DNA of 64,000 nt from Nitrosospira briensis (GTDB taxonomy: Bacteria > Pseudomonadota > Gammaproteobacteria > Burkholderiales > Nitrosomonadaceae). Both the position numbers and the translations under genes were made by a program. Shown here piece by piece: positions 9,739-18,930 of the stretch. Numbering within the stretch: the first letter of the stretch is position 1; every line of letters begins with the position of its first letter. The stretch is taken from contig NZ_FOVJ01000003.1 in assembly GCF_900115125.1 (NCBI RefSeq), positions 62,001 through 126,000 on the forward strand, read 5' to 3'. The notes below the pieces were generated by a model. It ran no database searches. It saw nothing but the letters and a program-made list of their open reading frames with translations, and was not told the origin of the DNA.

Positions 9739-9786
9739 GTCGAGATCAGATAGTGGGACGGATACAAGTCTTATCCCAATCTCGAC
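9739..9786. terminator. Hairpin between convergent genes (possible bidirectional terminator)
   Basis: An interrupted inverted repeat: GTCGAGAT (9739-9746) pairs with ATCTCGAC (9779-9786), and TGGGA (9754-9758) pairs with TCCCA (9774-9778) inside it. It lies in the gap between the converging wecG-like gene and beta-helix gene. There is no clean T-run, so a termination role is inferred from position only. Confidence 0.3.
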
Positions 9787-9859
9787 TTCGGCAGTTCTAT
9801 TCTACCTTTCCGAATTCGGATATCGGAATCCAGAGTCCGTGTGCCGCGGCTGGCATCAA

Positions 9860-12800
9860 TCAGAAACCGAGCGGGAAAGGGCAGCCGAGGCTGTTGGCAA
9901 TCAAAGCCTGCGGCGTCTCCGGGCATTGATCCTGGGTATCGGCGATGTCATCTCCGTCCGAATCAACCAGGGCGCCGGCCAGGGCATATACTATCTCCGA
10001 GGAGTGGGGCGCGAGCCGATGCGGCCAGGATATGGTTGCGTCCCGGGTGAACGAAACGTAATGGTTGCAAGCTGCTGGCGCAGCGTCCTCGTCAGGGCAT
10101 GGAACCTCCGCTTCCTCTGTTGTGGCGTTACTCAAGAGCGCGGCGCGCAAAGTCGCAACCTGCCGTAGCGGGACCATCTCTACATTGGCGACGGCAATTT
10201 CCTCATCGGGCATGATATTCTCGAAGTCGATGCGAGCACCAGCGTCTCCGGTCACGGGATCATTTTTTTGAATGGTAAGCGTGGCCTCGATGAGAATTGT
10301 GCGGCGCTTCCAGCCAAGGGTTCCATGAACCGTAGTAATTGCTTTCGTGAAAAGTTCAAAGCCGTTGGCGCCTCCGCCGCCCCTGCGCGGCGAAACGGTA
10401 ACCTTCTGGCCATCGAATTTTGTCTTCATGTCAAATGTGAGGCGATACCATCTGTTTGCCTCAACGGAAAAATTAGGAGTGGATAGCACGCTCCGACTCG
10501 CGCCGGCAATCAGTTTCACGCAGGGCAAAGCCCCGCATTCATCGACGGAGATGACTGCGCGCGGGCTTGCATTGTTCCATGCTCGCCAACCTGACATGTC
10601 GTCTGCGATATTGATTGGGGCAATGAGACTCGTTCCCTGAACCTGGAAAGCGCTATAGCCTGCATGAACAATATGCCTGCCGTTCGGGTCGAGATTGCGC
10701 GATATTCCGTTATCCTTCGCTCTTTGCCATTCCATGAAGTCGTACCTGCTTTCACCGCTACGTGACCGTTCTCGGGCGATATGCCTGGAGATGAGCGCCG
10801 AATGCCGATTAAAATCGTAACTCGCGAACAGGCTAGTGCTTGCAAAAGACGTATCCTGTACTATGCCGAGCGCGCTGCCGGTTGGAAATATGAGATTATT
10901 GGTAATGCTATTGCCCGAGATGTCCCCGGCCGCGCTATCTTCATGCAGCCAGAGCTGATAGCTGCGATTGCCAAAGAGCGTATTCGCGTCGATGTAGTTT
11001 TTCTCCGCATTGTGGAGCTGGATACCGTAATCGACATTCTCGACGGTATTTCCTGATACGGTAGCACCAGAGCTGCGCTCATCCAGGTAAATTCCGACCA
11101 CATGGGTTCGTCCGCCGGGCCGGCCATGGGAATTACCTCTCATGTTGCGGATGATGTTATCTTCAATCCGGTTATTGTTATCCTGCCGAGAGACATAGAT
11201 TCCTCCGCAATCATCGAGTATAGAGCACGCATTCTCTATGTGGTTGCGTCGAATTGTACTGTTGCCGCTAGGAGCAGCATGCCATGAAGTGATGCCGTGA
11301 TAAGCCGCATTACGGACGTGGTTGCCCTCAATGGAAGCGCCCTGGCCTGAGCTGATGGCGGCGACTGCAGATACCGGAAGAGAGAGAATGCGGCCATTCT
11401 GAATCAGCACAGCGCTGTTCTCTATCCGGTTGTTGAAGACCCTCAGGCCCGAAGCTACGGCGAATCCATCCTTCAGTCCTCTTACGGCATCCAGCCCTGT
11501 GTTGGCAATATGATTTTTTTCGATCAGGGCATTTGTTGTTGCTGCCGGAAGGAGCCCTTCGTTGGCAGTATCCGTGATTTTACAATCGACGACGGCGACA
11601 CCGGTGCTACGGGACAGATCGACCCCTATTCCCGTGCGCCTGATCGCCACGCCGCGTAATTCAATGTCTGCGCGTCCCGAGAGATCCACGCCTTTCTGGA
11701 GGTGGATAACGGAAACCCGGGAACCCGGCGCGGCCATATCAGAGGTTCGCAAGTGAATCGCTCGACTGCCTGTGTCATAGAGCCATTCGCCCGGGTCGTC
11801 GAGCATCCATCGAGCGCCAGTGAGAAAATATCCGTACCCCGCCCGTAGCCGGTATTTCGTAGGCGAATCGAGCAGTATTTTATCCTGCTGAACGGAAGTG
11901 ATGGTCTTCCGCTCAAGCATCCAGGGAGCTGAACGGACAAAAACTGAAACGCCGGGAGCCATCAGGCGGGTAGCGCTGGGCACGGCTGGATCGGGATGAA
12001 GCGGAATATAGCTGCTGCCGGCCGTTGTGTTGCTTACGGAGTTGGAATCCGAGGCCATGACGATGTAAGGCGACTCTGGCTCATTGGAGTCGTGTCCCCG
12101 GTTCGGATGGTGGGCGGTAACGTGGGCTGTATTGCCGATGTAAAGCCCGAGAGGTGTTCCTACGGCCGGGACGACGCTCACATTATCCACGTAGAAATTG
12201 GCGCTTCCAGTTCCTTCGATATCGACGCGCAGATCCTGAAGCGATTGTCGAGGGCGGAAGGAAAGGTTGACGGTCTGCCAGGCATTATTTCCGGTGATGG
12301 GAGCAACCGCATTATCGACCGTATCCCAGGGTGGAGACCCGCGCCGCATCTTGACCAGGATCGTTTTTCCCAGGGGGACGCGTATGCCCAAGGTAAGCTG
12401 ATACGTTTTTCCAGCCTCAACTGCGATGTGATGGGTGCTGGCTATCCAGTTCCGTGTGGAACTGGCGCCGCCAAGGACCGAAATGCACGGCGCGGCGCCG
12501 GAAATACAATTCGTGTTATCAGTGCCGAGACTAATGGAATCGTCCGATGACCACCGATACCAGCCGGTGGTGCCTTTATCGAATTCGCCATTTGTAACCA
12601 GGTTAGCCGGAAACTTGCTGCGGTAAGAGCCATCGGTGTCCAGGCTCCAGGCACTTTTCGGTACTGTAGCCGAACCATCAATCAAAGGCCTGTTATTGCA
12701 AGGCGCAGGATAAGAGCCAATGCGAATCGGTTGCGAGACGCTCCCGGACGCTGAAAGCCGTAGCGTCTCGTACCAGGTCTGGCCACAACGCAAGAGGACG

Positions 12801-13006
12801 GTGTCGCCGGGGAGAAGTTTTGCCGTCGCTACTTTGGCGAGCGTCAACCAGGGGCCATCAGCGGCAGGAGCGCTGGATGGAGACGGGAAATTGCCGGACC
12901 AGGAATCGTTGCCGAGGTTGGCATCAATATAGTAAGTTGCCGAGTGGGCAGATTGCTGGATGGTAAAGAGCGCGACGATAATGAAAATCTTTTTAAGGTT
13001 TATCAT
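9860..13006 (-). CDS. Secreted right-handed beta-helix protein
   Basis: 1048 residues with a signal peptide at 1-22 (ending QQSAHSA). Residues about 24-100 resemble the N-cap of parallel beta-helix proteins (YYIDANLGNDSWSG, LLPGDTVLLRCGQTW). A carbohydrate-binding-like beta-sandwich follows at about 130-280 (ending NFYVDNVSVVP). A long stretch of N-rich turns (IEKNHIANTG, IRRNHIENA, IEDNIIRNM, VSGNTVENVD) at about 440-720 is the helix itself. A second sandwich comes next, then a C-terminal calcium-binding, thrombospondin type 3-like segment (DSDGDDIADTQDQCPE). Such proteins are polysaccharide lyases, epimerases or glycan-binding scaffolds; catalytic residues cannot be assigned. It faces the glycosyltransferase operon and lies downstream of a c-di-GMP riboswitch, with about 530 nt between them. 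Confidence 0.8.
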   Translation of the reverse strand: MINLKKIFIIVALFTIQQSAHSATYYIDANLGNDSWSGNFPSPSSAPAADGPWLTLAKVATAKLLPGDTVLLRCGQTWYETLRLSASGSVSQPIRIGSYPAPCNNRPLIDGSATVPKSAWSLDTDGSYRSKFPANLVTNGEFDKGTTGWYRWSSDDSISLGTDNTNCISGAAPCISVLGGASSTRNWIASTHHIAVEAGKTYQLTLGIRVPLGKTILVKMRRGSPPWDTVDNAVAPITGNNAWQTVNLSFRPRQSLQDLRVDIEGTGSANFYVDNVSVVPAVGTPLGLYIGNTAHVTAHHPNRGHDSNEPESPYIVMASDSNSVSNTTAGSSYIPLHPDPAVPSATRLMAPGVSVFVRSAPWMLERKTITSVQQDKILLDSPTKYRLRAGYGYFLTGARWMLDDPGEWLYDTGSRAIHLRTSDMAAPGSRVSVIHLQKGVDLSGRADIELRGVAIRRTGIGVDLSRSTGVAVVDCKITDTANEGLLPAATTNALIEKNHIANTGLDAVRGLKDGFAVASGLRVFNNRIENSAVLIQNGRILSLPVSAVAAISSGQGASIEGNHVRNAAYHGITSWHAAPSGNSTIRRNHIENACSILDDCGGIYVSRQDNNNRIEDNIIRNMRGNSHGRPGGRTHVVGIYLDERSSGATVSGNTVENVDYGIQLHNAEKNYIDANTLFGNRSYQLWLHEDSAAGDISGNSITNNLIFPTGSALGIVQDTSFASTSLFASYDFNRHSALISRHIARERSRSGESRYDFMEWQRAKDNGISRNLDPNGRHIVHAGYSAFQVQGTSLIAPINIADDMSGWRAWNNASPRAVISVDECGALPCVKLIAGASRSVLSTPNFSVEANRWYRLTFDMKTKFDGQKVTVSPRRGGGGANGFELFTKAITTVHGTLGWKRRTILIEATLTIQKNDPVTGDAGARIDFENIMPDEEIAVANVEMVPLRQVATLRAALLSNATTEEAEVPCPDEDAAPAACNHYVSFTRDATISWPHRLAPHSSEIVYALAGALVDSDGDDIADTQDQCPETPQALIANSLGCPFPLGF

Positions 13007-13537
13007 TGGATTGTGTCTTGGATTTAATGAAAGAAATGTAATTTCACAGCCTGAGGTAATCCGCTAATTTCACGGTTACAGTCGTGGACGTACCGCCAAG
13101 GCTTGTTTCCATTTCGTATTTCACTATGTTGCGTTAGTGGCGCCGTCGTGGAGCTGTCCGTTAATCATTGCCGAATGGCACGGTATCAGGCATTGAGAGT
13201 TTGGCGTCGGCTCACTCGAACTTCTGTGAAAAAGCGATTTGGCTATCCGGTCGAGTAAAATGCGCAGGGCTGAGCGATCCAGCGACAGAGCCTGTCTTGA
13301 TAGCGCAAGCACTAACCCTGGATCACGCGGAAGATTTAATTGAAGCTTGGAGGCGAGGCGGGAAAGTTGCGGGTTGATTTCCACGTTCAGTTCCTTTTCT
13401 AGCTGGGAGGAGGAACTGCGTGAATATGCCTGGTGGATCAAACACCACCGCTCGGGCACGAACCGCCGAAGACGGGCGCGCCGATTAGTTTTGCTTGATA
13501 AACCTCCCCACCTCGCTCAGGTGAGATGAGCGGCGTT
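13007..13537. other. Long leader/intergenic region below the riboswitch
   Basis: About 530 bases lie between the riboswitch and the beta-helix start codon. I see no convincing gene. A 111-codon minus-strand frame (13459-13124, GTG start) and overlapping plus-strand frames exist, but none shows a recognisable domain or a ribosome-binding site. Just after the aptamer, on the minus strand, CGCTCA and TGAGCG can form a hairpin around TCTCACC, followed by a G-rich AGGTGGGGAGG. This may be part of the expression platform. Confidence 0.4.
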
Positions 13538-13625
13538 ATCTGGCAGTCCTGCCGTCCTGGGGCTTATGCCCTGTAGACCGATGACTTTGCGTCCCCCGCT
13601 TTCACGAGGTATGCCTTTTTCAGAT
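13538..13625 (-). ncRNA. Cyclic-di-GMP-I riboswitch (GEMM-I aptamer)
   Basis: Read on the minus strand, the segment has the order of conserved elements of the GEMM-I aptamer. A closing stem ATCTG/CAGAT comes first, then AAAGGCATACC. Next is a stem CCTCGT/GCGGGG capped by a GAAA tetraloop (plus positions 13600-13603), then the invariant GGGACGCAAAG (complement of 13585-13595), then CATCGGTCT. The second arm ends in GGCAGGACTGCC. The bound ligand is c-di-GMP in most members; a few relatives prefer cGAMP. A sigma-70-like promoter lies just upstream. The next substantial gene downstream is the secreted beta-helix protein. Confidence 0.88.
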
Positions 13626-13647
13626 TCATAGACCGAATCGTGGGATA

Positions 13648-13676
13648 ACTATAACACAAGCTCTCCTATTTTGAAA
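13648..13676 (-). promoter_or_regulatory. Promoter of the riboswitch transcript
   Basis: On the minus strand a TATAGT -10 element (complement of 13648-13653) is preceded at 17 bp by TTTCAA (complement of 13671-13676) as a weak -35. The predicted start, near 13641, falls about 15 nt before the aptamer's first stem, as expected for a riboswitch leader. Confidence 0.5.
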
Positions 13677-14155
13677 TCTTTCGAGATTCGACGGCAGCAA
13701 TTTCAATATGTCAAGCAGTTTTTGTTTGAAGTGCCGGTTTGATGCTGTACCCCTAGTGCTGGACTGGCAGCTGTCATCGCATGCGCTTTTTTATCCTTCT
13801 ACATTCTCTTTCTATGAGGTAAAGTTATAAAAATAGCCACTATGAATTAGATGTTTTAAGGCAGGATCCATCATTTGAAGCGAAGCCCTCGCCGAGGAGG
13901 TGATTCTGGCTGATTCATTTCAATAAACCGGACGTCGAAATGCGCGAAATGAAATTCATCCGTCCCTAAGTTATCTTTTTGGAAATTGACAGGATAAAGG
14001 GAGCCTGACCGGTTTCAGGCTGTTTCTTTCATTGAAGATAGTGCGCCAACGGGTAATCGAAGCATATTTGAATCGTTCAATGACTTGACTGTTGGTGGCA
14101 TACTCTCTTCACTCGAACAGGAGGGGCCAGGTAGCGCAATAAGATACGCTCAATT
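13677..14155. other. Non-coding region upstream of wecB
   Basis: About 480 bases separating the divergent riboswitch transcript and wecB. No gene is supported. A 7-bp hairpin, AGCCTGA/TCAGGCT at 14002-14021 followed by GTTTCTTTC on the plus strand, resembles a terminator or attenuator in the wecB leader. The wecB promoter itself is not clear. Confidence 0.4.
14002..14030 (+). terminator. Terminator-like hairpin in the wecB leader
   Basis: A perfect 7-bp stem (AGCCTGA, 14002-14008; TCAGGCT, 14015-14021) with a 6-base loop is followed by the T-rich GTTTCTTTC. No plus-strand gene ends just before it, so it may be an attenuator or end a transcript I cannot see. Confidence 0.3.
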
Positions 14156-15262
14156 ATGAAAACTATTTATCTGGTTGCCGGGGCGCGCCCTAATTTCATG
14201 AAAATTGCCCCTATCGTGCGTGCCCTCAAAGCCCACGGTGGCCTGGCGTTCAAAATCATCCATACCGGTCAGCATTACGACCGGGACATGAACGACGTAT
14301 TCTTCGAAGAATTAGGAATCCCCAAACCCGATATCTTCATGGCTGCGGGCGGCGGCAGTCACTCACAACAGACGGGTAAAATCATGCTGGCTTTCGAGGA
14401 ACTCTGCGAAACCATGCGCCCCGATGCGGTGCTGGTAGTGGGCGATGTGAACTCAACATTGGCCTGCTCGATTGTAGCCAAGAAGCTGAGCATTCCGGTA
14501 GCCCACGTAGAAGCTGGCTTGCGTAGCGGCGACATGTCCATGCCAGAGGAGATTAACCGCATAGTTACCGATAGTATCGCAGACTGGTTTTTCGTGACTG
14601 AGCCAAGCGGCATTGAACACTTGAAGCGAGAGGGAAAGCCGGATCTTGCCATCCACTATGTCGGGCATGTGATGGTGGATAATTTACTGTACCAAGCAGA
14701 AAAATTAGTTCGGATGGATGCTTCCGACTTTGAAACCAGTGACTTTAAGGCGAACTGTAGGGCTAATGGCATTCAGTATGGGGTGATTACGCTTCATCGG
14801 CCGAGTAATGTCGATAGCGCGGAGATAATGGAGCGCATCGTCAGCGCGCTGGTTGAAATATCAAGCGAACTGCCATTGATTTTTCCTGTGCATCCGCGCA
14901 CCCGGGGGAATCTTGAGAAATTCGGCATTAATCTGGGGCCAAACATTACAGTGGTGGGACCGCAGGCTTATATGGCTTTCCTCAATCTTTGGAAGGATGC
15001 GGTTGTAGTAATGACGGACAGCGGTGGACTTCAGGAGGAAACCACAGCCCTGGGTGTTCCCTGCATCACGATTCGGGAAAATACCGAACGCCCTGTAACG
15101 GTGGAAGAAGGGTCAAATGTGCTGGTCGGCACTGACCCGGTACAGATCGTTGCCGAGGTACGGAAGATACTGCGCGGCGAAGCCAAACGGGGCCGGTGTC
15201 CGTATTTATGGGACGGCAAGGCAGCCCGGCGCATTGTCGACGTTCTGGCGAAGGAGCTTTAA
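14156..15262 (+). CDS. wecB: UDP-N-acetylglucosamine 2-epimerase (non-hydrolysing)
   Basis: 368 residues, the normal length for the WecB/MnaA family. It interconverts UDP-GlcNAc and UDP-ManNAc in the cytoplasm. Family signatures are the N-terminal VAGARPNFMKIAPIVRAL, HTGQHYDRDMND, VVGDVNSTLACS, HVEAGLRSGDMSMPEEINR and the late TDSGGLQEETTALGVP. The UDP-ManNAc produced would feed the WecG/TagA-like transferase upstream. It heads a plus-strand group with galE and manC, separated by gaps of roughly 130-200 bp. Confidence 0.95.
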   Translation: MKTIYLVAGARPNFMKIAPIVRALKAHGGLAFKIIHTGQHYDRDMNDVFFEELGIPKPDIFMAAGGGSHSQQTGKIMLAFEELCETMRPDAVLVVGDVNSTLACSIVAKKLSIPVAHVEAGLRSGDMSMPEEINRIVTDSIADWFFVTEPSGIEHLKREGKPDLAIHYVGHVMVDNLLYQAEKLVRMDASDFETSDFKANCRANGIQYGVITLHRPSNVDSAEIMERIVSALVEISSELPLIFPVHPRTRGNLEKFGINLGPNITVVGPQAYMAFLNLWKDAVVVMTDSGGLQEETTALGVPCITIRENTERPVTVEEGSNVLVGTDPVQIVAEVRKILRGEAKRGRCPYLWDGKAARRIVDVLAKEL

Positions 15263-15465
15263 CGAGCCGATGCGGGTATTGGCAAATGGACCATCGTCAG
15301 GAGGGCTGGCCGCATGTTCAGTCACTATTCATGACGTCATATTTTTTTCAGATTACTCCTGAAAGAATTTGTGCCCGGTCAAGATAACAATTGAGCTAAT
15401 AATTTCGCGTACAGGTGAGGATGTTACAAAATGATTCCAGACGCCATTATTTTCAAAGGAAAACC

Positions 15466-16506
15466 ATGATCCTTGTGACCGGCGGGGCGGGCTATATCGG
15501 CTCGCACACCTGCGTAGAGCTGCTCAACGCAGATTTCGAAGTTACGGTATTCGACAATTTTTGCAATAGTCACCCCGAGGCACTGGCGCGGGTGGAACGC
15601 ATCACCGGCAAAAAAATTCGCCTGGTGTGCGGCGACAGCCGGGATCGTGCCGCGCTGGTAACGGCCCTGCGCGAGAGCGGCGCCACCGCCGTGATACACT
15701 TCGCCGGGCTCAAGGCGGTAGGAGAATCGGTTAAACACCCGCTGGCCTACTACGACAATAATGTAGTTGGCACGCTACGCCTGCTGGAAGCGATGATCGA
15801 ATGCGGTGTGAAAACCCTCGTATTCAGTTCTTCCGCCACGGTTTATGGCGATCCAAAGCGACTCCCGCTAACTGAAGATCATCCGCTGTCCGCCACGAAT
15901 CCTTATGGGCGCAGCAAGCTGATGGTTGAGGAGATTCTGCGTGACTTGTACCGCAGCGATTCTTCCTGGCGTTGCGGTATTCTGCGTTACTTTAACCCGG
16001 TAGGAGCCCATCCCAGCGGTTTGATCGGGGAAGACCCGCAAGGCGTTCCCGACAATCTGATGCCTTTCGTCGCGCAAGTGGCGGTAGGGAAACGTGAAGT
16101 TCTCAGTGTATGGGGCGACGATTATCCAACTCCGGACGGGACCGGAGTACGGGACTATATTCATGTGGTGGATCTGGCATTGGGTCATCTTAAGGCGCTG
16201 GAAGCCCTGGAGGCCATGAACACCGAGGATTTGCGAAAGCAGGGTGGATGTCTGACGGTAAACCTAGGGACTGGAACAGGCTACAGCGTGCTCGATATGG
16301 TGCGGGCTTTTGAACATTCAAGCGGCCGGTCGGTGCCATACAAGATCGGTCCCCGCCGTCCGGGTGACATTGCCTCCTGTTATGCCGATCCAAAACTCGC
16401 TTCAGACCTGCTGGGTTGGCGCGCGGAGCGGGGGCTGGAAGAAATGTGCCTCGATACCTGGCGCTGGCAAAGCGCGAACCCTGAAGGGTATGCAGGCAGG
16501 ACTTGA
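15466..16506 (+). CDS. galE: UDP-glucose 4-epimerase
   Basis: The ATG at 15466 follows AAGGA at 5 bp and begins directly at the NAD-binding motif [15 protein letters not shown], so an upstream in-frame start at 15415 is unlikely. 346 residues, the normal GalE length. The extended SDR signatures are present: AVIHFAGLKAVGES, FSSSATVYG (catalytic Ser/Thr), YGRSKLMVEE (catalytic YxxxK) and the C-terminal RRPGDIASCYAD. It interconverts UDP-Glc and UDP-Gal, and in some members UDP-GlcNAc and UDP-GalNAc, supplying Gal or GalNAc to the polymer. Confidence 0.94.
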   Translation: MILVTGGAGYIGSHTCVELLNADFEVTVFDNFCNSHPEALARVERITGKKIRLVCGDSRDRAALVTALRESGATAVIHFAGLKAVGESVKHPLAYYDNNVVGTLRLLEAMIECGVKTLVFSSSATVYGDPKRLPLTEDHPLSATNPYGRSKLMVEEILRDLYRSDSSWRCGILRYFNPVGAHPSGLIGEDPQGVPDNLMPFVAQVAVGKREVLSVWGDDYPTPDGTGVRDYIHVVDLALGHLKALEALEAMNTEDLRKQGGCLTVNLGTGTGYSVLDMVRAFEHSSGRSVPYKIGPRRPGDIASCYADPKLASDLLGWRAERGLEEMCLDTWRWQSANPEGYAGRT

Positions 16507-16636
16507 CTGATAACAACTGAAAGTATTGCGAAGCGCGCCCCTGGCCCGGTCCTGACTGGTAGCCGGAGCGTGATTTGATGGCAAATTTTATGTGGGGCCG
16601 GTTAGAACGAATGGGAAAATTCTCGTTGGAAGTTCG

Positions 16637-18085
16637 ATGCAATCATTGATCCCTGTTGTGCTATCCGGTGGTTCCGGCACACGCCTCTGGCCTCTCTCAC
16701 GCGAGAAGTATCCAAAGCAGCTTCTGCCTCTTATCGGGGAAGATTCTCTATTGCAGGCGACCCTTCGGCGCATGGAGGGACTAACTGATGTCCAGCTTGG
16801 GGCGCCGCTGGTGGTCTGCAACGAGGAATACCGTTTCGTGATCGCGGAGCAGTTAAGGCTGATGGGAACAAAAGGAGCCATTCTGCTTGAACCCGTCGGC
16901 CGTAACACGGCACCCGCGCTCACCCTCGCCGCCTTGGCGTCGATGCGTGACGGAGAAGATCCGACTCTGCTGGTCATGCCGGCGGATCACGTGATCATGG
17001 ATGTGGCGAGCTTCCAGGGGGTCGTACGTCTAGCCATGCCGCTTGCCACTGAAGGCAAGATAGTTACCTTTGGCATCACGCCCGATTCCCCGGAGACGGG
17101 CTACGGGTATATTCAGGCCGGCGAGACTCTGGGAAGGGATGGAGCCAGTCGCATCGCCCGCTTTGTGGAGAAGCCCGATCTCGCGACGGCACAAGCTTAT
17201 CTTGATGCCGGTTCTTACTTTTGGAATAGCGGCCTGTTCATGATGCGAGCCTCCGTCTGGCTCTCGGCCATCGGCTACTGTCGCCCGGATATTTTAACGG
17301 CTTGTCGCGCAGCCTGGGATCAGGGTTCGGCCGATGGCGATTTTCTGCGTGTAGGCAAAGAAGCATTCATGCGATGTCCGAGCGACTCTATCGACTATGC
17401 GGTCATGGAGCGTATTGCCGGGTGCGAAAGCTCCTTGCCAGTAGGCGCATTCGTTCCGCTATCCGCAGGCTGGTCGGACGTAGGGGCGTGGGATTCCTTG
17501 TGGCAGGTGTTGCCGAAGGATGATCAGGGCAACGTATCGCAAGGCGATGCGTTGCTGGAAAATTGCCATAACATGCTGGTGATGGCGGAGCATCGACTGG
17601 TCGCGTGCATAGGGGTTGAGGATATGGTGGTGGTTGAAACGCCCGATGCCGTTCTCGTTTCTCATATGAGCAAAACCCAGCATGTAAAAAGAATTGTCGA
17701 TCGCCTCAAGCGTGAGGGCCGCCCCGAGAGCGAATTGCATCGGAAGGTGTTCCGCCCCTGGGGGTGGTATGACGGCGTCGATTCCGGCAAGCGTTTTCAG
17801 GTAAAGCGTATTGTAGTAAAACCGGGTGCGGCCTTATCGCTGCAAATGCACCATCATCGCGCGGAGCACTGGATAGTGGTAAGCGGCACGGCTCAAGTGA
17901 CGCGCGGTGACGCAAGCTATCTCGTATCGGAAAATGAGTCGACTTTTATTCCGCTAGGGACGCGACACCGCCTGGAAAATCCTGGTTGTGTACCCCTCGA
18001 AATGATCGAAGTCCAATCAGGTTCATATTTGGGCGAAGATGATATCGTGCGCTTTGATGATGTTTACGGACGCAACGAAAGCTGA
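16637..18085 (+). CDS. manC: Mannose-1-phosphate guanylyltransferase / mannose-6-phosphate isomerase
   Basis: I start at ATG 16637, preceded by GGAAG at about 5 bp; a GTG at 16592 is in frame but lacks the family N-terminus. 482 residues, the standard bifunctional length. The N-terminal nucleotidyltransferase has VVLSGGSGTRLWPLSREKYP, LLVMPADHVI and FVEKPDLATA. The C-terminal type II isomerase is a cupin with RPWGWYDGVDSG and the metal-binding MHHHRAEHWIVVSGTA. It makes GDP-mannose from mannose-1-phosphate and also isomerises fructose-6-phosphate to mannose-6-phosphate. A phosphomannomutase (manB) is not in the window. Confidence 0.95.
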   Translation: MQSLIPVVLSGGSGTRLWPLSREKYPKQLLPLIGEDSLLQATLRRMEGLTDVQLGAPLVVCNEEYRFVIAEQLRLMGTKGAILLEPVGRNTAPALTLAALASMRDGEDPTLLVMPADHVIMDVASFQGVVRLAMPLATEGKIVTFGITPDSPETGYGYIQAGETLGRDGASRIARFVEKPDLATAQAYLDAGSYFWNSGLFMMRASVWLSAIGYCRPDILTACRAAWDQGSADGDFLRVGKEAFMRCPSDSIDYAVMERIAGCESSLPVGAFVPLSAGWSDVGAWDSLWQVLPKDDQGNVSQGDALLENCHNMLVMAEHRLVACIGVEDMVVVETPDAVLVSHMSKTQHVKRIVDRLKREGRPESELHRKVFRPWGWYDGVDSGKRFQVKRIVVKPGAALSLQMHHHRAEHWIVVSGTAQVTRGDASYLVSENESTFIPLGTRHRLENPGCVPLEMIEVQSGSYLGEDDIVRFDDVYGRNES

Positions 18086-18290
18086 CTGGAGTATCTGCCT
18101 CTAGTCCACTCGGTCTATTGATCATTCTCCTATGAGGTGTAACCTTTCAGACGTCGGGTTTTGTAGACGTTCTCCTGACTCGGCTGATGAGTGCCTGTTT
18201 AACAGCATAGGATGTTGCGCGTTAGGGGGCAACTTGAGTCGTATGAATGGTATATGCACATTTGTTTCAAAAATATAAAGGAGGTAAAAA

Positions 18291-18860
18291 ATGATTAAGC
18301 CATCTTTGAAAGTCGGTATTGCTGCCGCAATGCTGGCCAGTGCCAGTTTCGGAGCACATGCCACGACAACGGACCTGGGTGAAGTATCTGCCAGTGTGCC
18401 GACGACGTTCACGGGCACGGTGTTGGGAGAGGCAACGACCTTTAGCGATATATTTAACTTTACTCTCGAGCAACCCAATGTGAGTTCAGGATATGATGTC
18501 GTTAATTTCCCGGTGGATCTCGGAGAGGTAGGCACCCTGGGAACGGTACTTTCCACCATGTCGCTCGTCTCTTATGGTGCTGACAATACGCAAGGAACCT
18601 CGGATGATCAGGTCTTGCAGTCGGTCGTGCTTCCTTCAGCCGGGAACACTCAGGATCATTTGAGCCTTGCATGGGACGAACCGCTTGTCGGTGGGCATTA
18701 CCTCAACATTACTGGGGTCACCAGCGGCTCGCTGGGCGGTGTATACAGTGGCTCGATCGCTGCAGCCGTTCCCGAACCCGAAACTTATGCCATGCTTCTG
18801 GCTGGCCTTGGGTTGATGGGGGCGGTTGTACGTCGCCGGGGCATGCGTAAATCTTCCTGA
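18291..18860 (+). CDS. FxDxF-type PEP-CTERM secreted protein
   Basis: 189 residues with a strong ribosome-binding site (AAAGGAGG). The signal peptide ends around GAHA at residue 24. The segment TFSDIFNFTL matches the FxDxF motif of a PEP-CTERM subclass. The C-terminus carries the sorting signal: VPEPETYAML, a hydrophobic helix, then VVRRRGMRKSS. The protein should be exported, recognised by an exosortase, and released or anchored in the exopolysaccharide layer. It stands alone behind manC with its own leader and ends in a strong hairpin terminator, so it is probably a separate, well-expressed transcript. Confidence 0.9.
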   Translation: MIKPSLKVGIAAAMLASASFGAHATTTDLGEVSASVPTTFTGTVLGEATTFSDIFNFTLEQPNVSSGYDVVNFPVDLGEVGTLGTVLSTMSLVSYGADNTQGTSDDQVLQSVVLPSAGNTQDHLSLAWDEPLVGGHYLNITGVTSGSLGGVYSGSIAAAVPEPETYAMLLAGLGLMGAVVRRRGMRKSS

Positions 18861-18901
18861 GTTCTGTCAGGCAGGTTCTATGCAGGTTCTATTTGATGGT
18901 T

Positions 18902-18930
18902 AAGAACGGCCTCCTCCGGAGGCCGTTCTT
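18902..18930 (+). terminator. Rho-independent-type terminator after the PEP-CTERM gene
   Basis: A perfect 13-bp stem (AAGAACGGCCTCC, 18902-18914; GGAGGCCGTTCTT, 18918-18930) with a 3-base loop, 41 bp past the stop codon. The 3' T-tract is poor on the plus strand, but stem strength and position support termination. Confidence 0.65.

Noticed and set aside
13124-13459. A 111-codon minus-strand frame as a riboswitch-controlled gene
   Set aside because: It starts with GTG without a ribosome-binding site, has no recognisable domain, and other frames over the same DNA are equally open.
14096-14111. TGGCAT-N5-CTTCA before wecB and the similar TGGCAG-N5-CTTCA at 34912-34927 before the beta-propeller PEP-CTERM gene, as sigma-54 promoters
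   Set aside because: The -24 half fits, but the -12 half lacks the required GC (GG-N10-TC instead of GG-N10-GC). The shared pattern could still be chance.
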